This document shows, piece by piece, positions 6,815 to 13,500 of a DNA stretch of 64,000 nt. The DNA is from Myxococcus fulvus (GTDB taxonomy: Bacteria; Myxococcota; Myxococcia; Myxococcales; Myxococcaceae): contig NZ_FOIB01000003.1 of NCBI RefSeq assembly GCF_900111765.1, positions 744,001-808,000 on the forward strand, written 5' to 3'. The notes under the pieces were generated by a model, which made no database searches, was not told the DNA's origin, and saw nothing but the letters and a program-made list of their open reading frames with translations. The translations under genes and the position numbers were made by a program. Each line of letters starts with the position of its first letter. Position 1 is the first letter of the stretch.

Positions 6815-8587
6815 ATGCGCAGACACCTGGATCGAGGCGTGACAGTGGCGCTGGTGCTCGCGGCCGGGATGTCGGCCGCGCAGTTCACACCGGGCTCAGC
6901 GGGGCAGGGTGGTGGTTCGACGCCAGGGACGACGGGAACCGGCACGACGTCCGGGACCTCCGGCACAGGCACCACGGGTGGCACGTCCGGAACGCCGGCG
7001 ACCCCCGGCACGGGGACGGCGACACCGACACCGACGCCGGGGACTGGCTCCTCGACACCTGGAGTGTCGGGGCCGCAGACCCCCGCGCCGACGACGGGGG
7101 CGGGCGGCGGCACGCTGCCTCCCGGACCTCCGACGATTGCTCCCGAGTCGGTGGACTCGGCGTCGACGCCCTCGGGTGGACGCGCGGTGTCCCCGGCGCC
7201 CATGAAGGAGCCCGCGCGCGAGGCCCAGCAGGTGAAGCAGGGCGTCGCCAACGCGCCCGACACGCAGGCCCCGCAGAAGGCCGGTCCGTTGACGCTGGCG
7301 CAGCTGGTGGAGCGCGCGCGCACGTCGGACCTGCGGGTGGAGGAGGCCTCCGCGGAGCTGCGCAAGTTCGAGGCGCTCTACAAGCAGGCGCGGTGGGCCT
7401 GGTTCCCCAAGTTCGAAATCACCGTGGGCATGGGCGGCCCCATCCCCGAGGCGCGCAACGACGGCCTCGGCGGCCCTCCCACCACCAAGGCCTCGCTCGA
7501 GGGAGACCTCGACTTCGGCAAGGTGGGCGTGACGGTGTTCTCCAACGGCAACGCGGTGTTGCCCATCTACACCTTCGGCAAGCTGTCCGCGCTGGAGAAG
7601 GCCGGGGCCCAGGGGCCCATCCTCGGCGCGGCGCTGCGTGAGCGCGTGCGGGACGAGGTCGGCTTCCAGGCCGCGCAGGCGTACTACAGCTACCAGTTGG
7701 CGCGCGCCGGTCTCCAGCAGATGGAGGAGGTGTCCAAGCGCCTGGAGGACGCCGCCGAGAAGATCGCCGCGCTCCTGAAGGAGGAGTCGCCGCAGGTGTC
7801 CCAGGTGGACACGTACAAGGTCCGCTTCTTCCGGCAGGTGGTGGAAGCGCGCAAGGCGGACGTCATCCAGGGGCGCGCGCTCGCGATGACGGCCATCGGC
7901 CTGCTCGCCAACGCGCCGCCGGGCGAGGAGGTCGCCATCGTCGAGGAGGACCTGCCGCTCGAGGACGAGGTGCAGCCTCCGTCGCTGGAGCGCGCGCTGG
8001 AGCTGGCCGAGCAGTACCGCCCCGAGCTCACCGCCGTCGCCGCCGGCATCGTCGCGCGCGAGTCCGAAGTGTTGATTCGCGAGCGGAGCTACTTCCCGGA
8101 CTTCGGCATCGCGGGCTTCTACGATTTGCGCTTCACGACCAGCGCGACGCGGCAGCGCAGCCCCTTCGCGTATGACCCGTATAACGACCGCACCGCGGGC
8201 CTCGGCCTGGTGATGCGGGGGACGTTCGACATCCCCATCAAGGACGCGCAGTTGGACCAGGCGCGCGCGGAGCTCGACAAGCTGCGCGCCCAGGAGAAGC
8301 AGATCCACGCCGCCATCCGCCTGGAGGTCACCAAGGTCCACGGTGAGCTGGTGGCCGCGTGGGCCAAGGCCAAGGCCTTCACCGACGCGGAGAAGAGCGC
8401 CCGTCGGTGGGTGACCTCCGCCTTCGCCGCCTTCGACCTGGGAACCGGCGAAACGAGAGATCTGGTGGACGCCTTCACCGCCTATGCGCAGGTTACAGGC
8501 GACCGGGCGAAGAGCTGGTTCGACGTCCGGTTGGGAATGGCGGCCCTCTCTCGTGTCACCGGGACGCCCCCGGCCCTGCGTGAATAA
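6815..8587 (+). CDS. TolC-like outer-membrane efflux channel
   Basis: This 590-residue exported protein has an N-terminal signal peptide (basic start, hydrophobic VTVALVLAAGMSAA, cleavage after SAA). A striking low-complexity stretch rich in Gly, Thr, Ser and Pro follows at about residues 25-110. After that come two repeats of the outer-membrane efflux protein family: amphipathic helices (LAQLVERARTSDLRVEEAS; QAAQAYYSYQLARAGLQQM) and strands such as SYFPDFGIAGFYDLRF. TolC proteins form trimeric channels for type I and RND exporters. The ATG at 6815 follows GAGG at 8 bases; an in-frame ATG at 6791 is less well placed. An MlaC-like gene follows 53 bp later on the same strand. The low-complexity linker is unusual for the family. 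Confidence 0.85.
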   Translation: MRRHLDRGVTVALVLAAGMSAAQFTPGSAGQGGGSTPGTTGTGTTSGTSGTGTTGGTSGTPATPGTGTATPTPTPGTGSSTPGVSGPQTPAPTTGAGGGTLPPGPPTIAPESVDSASTPSGGRAVSPAPMKEPAREAQQVKQGVANAPDTQAPQKAGPLTLAQLVERARTSDLRVEEASAELRKFEALYKQARWAWFPKFEITVGMGGPIPEARNDGLGGPPTTKASLEGDLDFGKVGVTVFSNGNAVLPIYTFGKLSALEKAGAQGPILGAALRERVRDEVGFQAAQAYYSYQLARAGLQQMEEVSKRLEDAAEKIAALLKEESPQVSQVDTYKVRFFRQVVEARKADVIQGRALAMTAIGLLANAPPGEEVAIVEEDLPLEDEVQPPSLERALELAEQYRPELTAVAAGIVARESEVLIRERSYFPDFGIAGFYDLRFTTSATRQRSPFAYDPYNDRTAGLGLVMRGTFDIPIKDAQLDQARAELDKLRAQEKQIHAAIRLEVTKVHGELVAAWAKAKAFTDAEKSARRWVTSAFAAFDLGTGETRDLVDAFTAYAQVTGDRAKSWFDVRLGMAALSRVTGTPPALRE

Positions 8588-8640
8588 TCGGGGCCACGCG
8601 CCTGTCCGCTGTATCGACCTTCTGCACGGAGCCGAAAACC

Positions 8641-9246
8641 ATGATTGCTTCCCTGCTCGCCGCAACCCTGCTGGCCGCGGCGCCCACGCCCCTCACCGTC
8701 GTCAAGTCCGGGAACGCGGATGTCCAGAAGGCGGCCAACGCTCCCGGCGCCACCGTCGAGTCGCTCGCCAGCGTCGTCGAGAAGTTCGTCGACTTCCAGG
8801 AGCTCGCCAAGCGCGCCCTGGGTGACAAGACGTGGGACTCGCTCACGCCCGCCCAGCGCAAGGACTTCTCCGAGACGATGACGGGCCTGCTTCGCGCCTC
8901 CTACGCCCAGAAGGCCATCGGCCAGGCCCAGGCGGACGTGAAGTACGGCAAGGAGACCATCAAGGACTCCGAGGCCACCGTCGACACGACGCTCACCCTC
9001 AAGAAGGACCAGATCCCCGTCGACTACCGCCTCTACAAGGTGAAGAACGACTGGCGCATCTACGACGTCGTCACCGACGAGGTGTCCCTCGTGGACACGT
9101 ACAAGGGCCAGTTCCAGAAGCTGCTGAGCACCAAGGGGTTCGACGGCCTGCTCTCCACGCTGAAGACCAAGCGGGCTCAGCTGGAGAAGGAGAACGCGGC
9201 CCAGTCCGCCAAGGGCACCGGCGGCTCGGCGGCTCCCGCGAAGTGA
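8641..9246 (+). CDS. mlaC: MlaC/Ttg2D-like periplasmic phospholipid-binding protein
   Basis: The 201-residue product has a short signal peptide (MIASLLAATLLAAAP) and a single MlaC domain. Family hallmarks are FVDFQELAKRALGDKTWDSL, where polar residues precede LTPAQRKDF, then the PVDYRLYKVKNDWRIYDV segment and VSLVDTYKGQFQKLL. MlaC ferries phospholipids across the periplasm between MlaA in the outer membrane and the MlaFEDB ABC complex. No other Mla genes are adjacent; the neighbour is a TolC-like channel. The C-terminus is a Ser/Ala/Gly/Lys tail. It converges with the ceramide operon, so an alternative is transport of that lipid class; this is inference. Confidence 0.8.
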   Translation: MIASLLAATLLAAAPTPLTVVKSGNADVQKAANAPGATVESLASVVEKFVDFQELAKRALGDKTWDSLTPAQRKDFSETMTGLLRASYAQKAIGQAQADVKYGKETIKDSEATVDTTLTLKKDQIPVDYRLYKVKNDWRIYDVVTDEVSLVDTYKGQFQKLLSTKGFDGLLSTLKTKRAQLEKENAAQSAKGTGGSAAPAK

Positions 9247-9272
9247 GCTGAACGCAGCTCGTGCTGACTTCG

Positions 9273-9303
9273 GGCCGGGGCTCCTCGAAAGAGGGCCTCG
9301 GCC
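9273..9303. terminator. Bidirectional hairpin between convergent genes
   Basis: GGCCGGGGCTCCTC and GAGGGCCTCGGCC pair around a GAAA tetraloop with one bulge and wobbles. It sits in the 73-bp convergent gap between the mlaC-like gene and the epimerase-like gene, and probably ends both transcripts. Confidence 0.6.
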
Positions 9304-9319
9304 TTCGTCGTTCCAGGGC

Positions 9320-10312
9320 TCAGGCGTGGCCGTAGGACGCGAGCGTCCCGACGAGTCCCTGGTCCAGGAGGATGGTGGGCGCGAAGCCCAGCTCTTTCGA
9401 GGCGCGCTCGGTGGTGCACGTCCACGCGGCGCACGTCATCTCGCGAACCTTGTCGCGGTTGAGGATGGGTACGGTGCCGCGCAGGCGGGCCATGGCCTCG
9501 GAGCCCAGGCCCAGGAAGTAGCCGACGGTGTCGGGCACCGGCAGCACGGTGGGGGGCGCGCGGCCCAGGGCCCGGGCCACCGCGGCGCAGACGTCCTCCC
9601 ACGAGTACTCGTGCCCGTCGGACACGGTGTATACCCCGCGCGCCGCGTCGGCCTTGTCGAGCGTCGGGCCGCGCTCGGCGGCCGCGAGCAGCGCGGTGTT
9701 CAGGTCATCCACGTGGATGAGCGAGTAGCGCTTGGGGCCGAAGCCGCTCTTCAGCGCGACGCCGCGCTTCGCCATGGGGATGACGGAGGGGATGAACTCC
9801 ACGTCGCCCGGCCCGTAGACCATGGGCGGACGGACGATGACGGATGGCACCTTGTCCGCCAGCTCGCGCACGGCCTCCTCGCCCCCCAGCTTGCTGCGGC
9901 CGTAGGTGGAGACAGGGGCCGGCGGGTCCTCCTCGCGGCGAGGACGCTCGGGCGTGGACGGACCCGCGGCGGCGAGCGACGAGCAGTACACCAGCCGGGG
10001 CGGGTGGGGCAGGGCGGCCATGGCCTCGGCGAGGCGCCGGGTGCCGTTGGCGTTGCCCTCGAAGTAGCCCGCGGGCTCCCGGGCCTTGGTGACGCCGGCC
10101 AGGTGCAGCACGCAGTCCACGTCGCGCACGGCCTCGGTGAGGCCCTCGCCCGTGGTCAAATCCCCGACGGCGAACCGGGCGCCGAGCGCCGCCAGCGCGT
10201 CGCGACGAGAGCTGGGGCGCACGAGCACGGTGAGCGAGTCGCCTCGCTCGACGATGCGGCTCGCGAGCCGCTGGCCGATGAAGCCGGTGCCACCGGTGAG
10301 CAGGAAACGCAC
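9320..10312 (-). CDS. cerR: NAD(P)-dependent epimerase/dehydratase-like reductase, probable ceramide reductase CerR
   Basis: This 330-residue extended short-chain dehydrogenase has the nucleotide-binding motif TGGTGFIG at the N-terminus and the catalytic YGRSK (YxxxK) with upstream SSLAAAG. The GTG at 10312 has AGGGAG upstream at good spacing; the longer frame overlaps the acyltransferase gene. It is the last gene of a three-gene minus-strand run behind a serine-palmitoyltransferase-like gene and a GNAT-fold acyltransferase gene. In Caulobacter the corresponding trio is spt, bcerS and cerR, where an epimerase-like protein reduces the 3-keto group of the ceramide intermediate. The fold is certain; the ceramide role rests on gene order. 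A sugar-nucleotide or sterol dehydrogenase is the alternative. Confidence 0.75.
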   Translation of the reverse strand: MRFLLTGGTGFIGQRLASRIVERGDSLTVLVRPSSRRDALAALGARFAVGDLTTGEGLTEAVRDVDCVLHLAGVTKAREPAGYFEGNANGTRRLAEAMAALPHPPRLVYCSSLAAAGPSTPERPRREEDPPAPVSTYGRSKLGGEEAVRELADKVPSVIVRPPMVYGPGDVEFIPSVIPMAKRGVALKSGFGPKRYSLIHVDDLNTALLAAAERGPTLDKADAARGVYTVSDGHEYSWEDVCAAVARALGRAPPTVLPVPDTVGYFLGLGSEAMARLRGTVPILNRDKVREMTCAAWTCTTERASKELGFAPTILLDQGLVGTLASYGHA

Positions 10313-10331
10313 GACGAGGACTCCCTGGGGG

Positions 10332-11513
10332 TTACAGCGAACGCTGGTAGAGGCGGTACGTCTTCGAGCGCTTGCCGCCCATCGACTCGATGGCGCGGTT
10401 GACAAGGTGGTTGTCCTCGAGCGTCCAGGAGATCTCCCCGCCCGAGTAGCCCAGGCGGTGCGCGGTGCGCAGCGTGTCCAGGTACAGGATGGCGTCCAGG
10501 CCCCGGCGCCGGTAGCCCTCCTTGATGCCGAGGGTGATGAGGCGCAGGCGCTGGATGCGGCGCGAGGCCAGCAGCATCTTCGTCAGGCCGATGGGCAGGC
10601 CGAAGGTGGTCAGGCGCCCGTTGGCGGCCTTGATGGCCACGTTGGCGTCCGGCAGCGTCATGGAGAAGGCCACCGGCTCGCCCTTCACCTCGGCGATGAG
10701 CACCAGCTCCGGCCGGACGATGGTCTTCATCTCCTTGGCCAGGTGGTCGAACTCCCTGTCGGTGAAGGGCACGAAGCCCCAGTTCTTCTCCCAGGCGGAG
10801 TTGTAGATCTCCCGGATGCGCTCGACCTCGGCGGCGAAGTCCTTGAGGTTCACCGCGCGCACGGTGATGCCCTCGCGCTGCCGCATCTTCTCCGCGATGC
10901 GCACCACCTTCTCGGGCGGCTCCGCGGACGAGGACAAATCGAACGCGAACAAATCTTTCGCCTTCACCAACCCGCACGCCTCCAGCAGCGCGGCGAAGTA
11001 GGGCGGGTTGTACGGCATCATGATGGCCGGGGGGACCTCGTGTCCCTCGATGAGCAGGCCCCAGTCCTGGTTGGACGAGAAGTTGGCCGGACCGATCATG
11101 CTGTCCAGCCCGCGCTCCTTCAGCCACGACGCCGCGGCGTCCAGGAGCAGCCGCGCGATGCCCGCGTCGTTCACGCACTCGAAGAGGCCGAAGAAGCCCT
11201 CCTTGGTGCCGTGGATCTCCTGGTGCCGGGGGTTGCGGATGGCGGCGATGCGGCCCACCACGTCCTGGCCTCGCCACGCGAGGAACAGCTCCACCTCGCC
11301 GTACTCGAAGAAGGGGTTCTTCTTCGGGTCCAGGAAGTCCTTGCGCTCCATCTCCAGCGGAGGGACCCAGTTCGGGTCCCCCGTGTAGAGCGAGAACGGG
11401 AAGCGGATGAACGTCATCCGCGCCGCGGCGTCCCGCACGGGCGTCACCAGGACATCCGAGGGGAGGGGCGGAAGGGCGGGCTGGACTGCGGGCGGCTCGG
11501 CGGGCAGGGCCAT
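10332..11513 (-). CDS. bcerS: GNAT-fold N-acyltransferase, probable bacterial ceramide synthase bCerS
   Basis: The 393-residue cytoplasmic protein is larger than an ordinary GNAT enzyme. The N-terminal half contains DPNWVPPLEMERKDFLD and SSNQDWGLLIEGHEVPP; the C-terminal half has an acyl-CoA-binding-type loop LGIKEGYRRRGLDAIL and ISWTLEDNHLVNRAIE, as in the two-lobed GNAT family. Bacterial ceramide synthase is a GNAT-superfamily protein of about this size that acylates 3-ketosphinganine. The gene starts 7 bp after the serine-palmitoyltransferase-like gene and 19 bp before the epimerase-like gene, fitting a single operon. I saw no clear Shine-Dalgarno at the ATG, suggesting translational coupling. 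Function as an acyltransferase is likely; the ceramide assignment depends on context. Confidence 0.75.
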   Translation of the reverse strand: MALPAEPPAVQPALPPLPSDVLVTPVRDAAARMTFIRFPFSLYTGDPNWVPPLEMERKDFLDPKKNPFFEYGEVELFLAWRGQDVVGRIAAIRNPRHQEIHGTKEGFFGLFECVNDAGIARLLLDAAASWLKERGLDSMIGPANFSSNQDWGLLIEGHEVPPAIMMPYNPPYFAALLEACGLVKAKDLFAFDLSSSAEPPEKVVRIAEKMRQREGITVRAVNLKDFAAEVERIREIYNSAWEKNWGFVPFTDREFDHLAKEMKTIVRPELVLIAEVKGEPVAFSMTLPDANVAIKAANGRLTTFGLPIGLTKMLLASRRIQRLRLITLGIKEGYRRRGLDAILYLDTLRTAHRLGYSGGEISWTLEDNHLVNRAIESMGGKRSKTYRLYQRSL

Positions 11514-11520
11514 GGTGGAA

Positions 11521-13068
11521 TCAGGTCCTCTCGGCGGAGTTGCCGTCGGTGCCGTTCTTCAGGAAGAAGTGCGCGCCCTTCTCCAACAGGAAGCCGGGCA
11601 GCTCGCCGCGCTTCTCCCAGAGCTTCATGGGCGCGGCGCGCAGCTGGCGCAGGTCCTCCGGCTGCAGGTTCGCCGCGCGCCAGGTGAGCTGCTCCACCGC
11701 GTCGAAGATCTTCCCGGCCACCTCGCGCGACGACATGCGCGACAGCTGATCCAGGGTGATGCCGCCCTGGTCCGCCAAGAGGCCCGCGGAGCCCGCCGCC
11801 CACTTCTCGCTCGCCTTGTTGGAGCGCACGGACGTGCCTGGACGGGCGATCTGCACCGGCTCGTACACGGTGGGGCGCGTCTGCGGAATCACGTTCAGCT
11901 TGCGGCCGATGGTCTCGAAGGTGTCCAGCACGCGGTCCAGCTGCGCGTCCGTGTGCGTGGCCATGAACGAGGTGCGGATGAGCGCGTGGCCCGCCTCCAC
12001 CGCCGGCGGAATCACCGGGTTGGCGAAGACGCCCGCCTCGTGCAGCGCGCGCCAGAAGCGGAAGCACTTCGTCTGGTCGCCGATGTGCACGGGGACGACG
12101 GGCGTCACGGACACGCCGGTGTCGAAGCCCATGGCGCGGAAGCCGTTGTGCATCTTCTCCGCGATGTCCAGCAGGCGCGCGCGGCGCTGGGGCTCCGCCT
12201 CGATGATCTCCAGCGACTTGAGCGCCGAGGCGATGGACGCCGGCGTCATGGACGCGGAGAAGATGACCGAGCGCGACTTGTGCTTGATGTAGTTGATGAC
12301 GTCGAAGGGGCCCGCCAGCACGCCGCCCAGCGACGCGAAGCTCTTGGAGAACGTCCCCATCACGAGGTCCGTCTCCTTCTCCAGGCCGAAGTACTCGGAG
12401 GTGCCCCGGCCCTTCTCGCCCAGCACGCCCATGGCGTGGGCGTCATCCGTCATCACCCGCGCGTTGTACTGCTTCGCCAGCTCCACGATGCGCGGCAGGT
12501 TGCAGACGTCTCCCTCCATGGAGAAGACGCCGTCGGTGATGATGATCTTCCCGGCATTGGGATCGGCCTGGGACAAGAGCTGCTCCAGGTGGTCCATGTC
12601 GTTGTGGCGGAACTTGCGCTCCGTCGAGAACGACAGCCGGATGCCGTCCACCAGCGACGCGTGGTTCTGGCGATCACTGAAGACGATGTCGTGGCGGCCC
12701 AGGATGGAGGACAGCGCCAGGTTCGTCTGGAAGCCGGTGGAGATGACCACCGCGGCCTCGCGGTTGAGGAACTTGGCCAGCCGTCCCTCGAGCTCCTCGT
12801 GCAGCGCCAGCGTGCCGTTGAGCAGACGCGAGCCCGAGCACGTGGTGCCGAACTTCTCCGTCGCCTTGATGGCCGCTTCCTTGACGCGCGGGTCCGCGGA
12901 CAGGCCCAGATAGTTGTTGGAGCCGACCATGATCACCCGCTTGCCCTCGATCTCCACCTCGGTGGCGCCGTGCGACGCCTCGATGACGCGGAAATAGGGG
13001 TAGAGGCCGGTGGCCTTCGCGATGCGGTAGTCCTTCCAATTGCTGCACTTGTCGAAGACGTCGCTCAT
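11521..13068 (-). CDS. spt: Serine palmitoyltransferase-like alpha-oxoamine synthase with C-terminal extension
   Basis: The 515-residue protein belongs to the PLP alpha-oxoamine synthase family (SPT, KBL, BioF, HemA). Visible hallmarks: NYLGLSADPRV, GSRLLNGTLALHEELE, the PLP-stacking histidine in RQNHASLVDG (H136), TDDAHAMG (D208/H211), and the lysine in GTFSKSFASLGG (K242) that forms the Schiff base. SPT condenses serine with an acyl-thioester to 3-ketosphinganine, the first ceramide step. Homology covers about 400 residues; the last 110 or so, including TLDQLSRMSSREVAGKIFDA, are an extra helical domain not found in typical SPT. It is first in the operon. BioF or KBL activity cannot be excluded from sequence alone, but the GNAT and epimerase partners favour SPT. 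Confidence 0.82.
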   Translation of the reverse strand: MSDVFDKCSNWKDYRIAKATGLYPYFRVIEASHGATEVEIEGKRVIMVGSNNYLGLSADPRVKEAAIKATEKFGTTCSGSRLLNGTLALHEELEGRLAKFLNREAAVVISTGFQTNLALSSILGRHDIVFSDRQNHASLVDGIRLSFSTERKFRHNDMDHLEQLLSQADPNAGKIIITDGVFSMEGDVCNLPRIVELAKQYNARVMTDDAHAMGVLGEKGRGTSEYFGLEKETDLVMGTFSKSFASLGGVLAGPFDVINYIKHKSRSVIFSASMTPASIASALKSLEIIEAEPQRRARLLDIAEKMHNGFRAMGFDTGVSVTPVVPVHIGDQTKCFRFWRALHEAGVFANPVIPPAVEAGHALIRTSFMATHTDAQLDRVLDTFETIGRKLNVIPQTRPTVYEPVQIARPGTSVRSNKASEKWAAGSAGLLADQGGITLDQLSRMSSREVAGKIFDAVEQLTWRAANLQPEDLRQLRAAPMKLWEKRGELPGFLLEKGAHFFLKNGTDGNSAERT

Positions 13069-13221
13069 GGTGCTCTTTCTGTAGGCCTGCGTCGGGGGAG
13101 GGTTTGGGCCTCTTCAGAGAGGCGGAGTGCGGCACTGCGGTCGCCACTCACCATGCAGGGCTCGTTCCCGAGCCGGGGGCAACCATGCGCCCGACGACCT
13201 CCCTCGGGGGACGCGGGGCCG

Positions 13222-13250
13222 TGAATAAAGAGGCCGAGGGGCAGTGTCAA
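13222..13250 (-). promoter_or_regulatory. Promoter of the ceramide operon
   Basis: On the minus strand a perfect TTGACA (13250-13245) is followed after 17 bp by TATTCA (13227-13222). The -35 and spacing are consensus; the -10 is a partial match. It would give a 5' leader of about 145 nt before the SPT-like gene. Confidence 0.55.
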
Positions 13251-13500
13251 GGCGCGGACCGTTGCTTGGGACCCTTGCGAGAGGGGCCAAAAGTCCCCTC
13301 GGCTTGACAGCACCGTTGCATTGGTGGCACCCCGCCGACGCAGACCGTCTTCCAGTGGATAATGGGAAGCGAGGTCGCCCGCCCGCCTCCGTGCGCGAGC
13401 AGCCGGCCAAGGGACGGAAGGCTTTCCGGTCGCCCGTTGTTTGTGGGGGCTACGACTGGCCGGGAATTTGCTAAGCCCGGCGAAAATCGAGGAGTGGACG
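13251..13500. other. Divergent control region, plus-strand side
   Basis: This stretch separates the ceramide operon promoter from the exporter gene. It contains a lone plus-strand TTGACA at 13304-13309 without a convincing -10 at 16-18 bp. The exporter's GAGGAG ribosome-binding site lies at its end. No gene is supported here. Confidence 0.4.

Noticed and set aside
11407-13224. A 605-codon plus-strand frame across the SPT-like gene
   Set aside because: The minus-strand frame contains the PLP lysine motif and other catalytic residues; this frame is its shadow.
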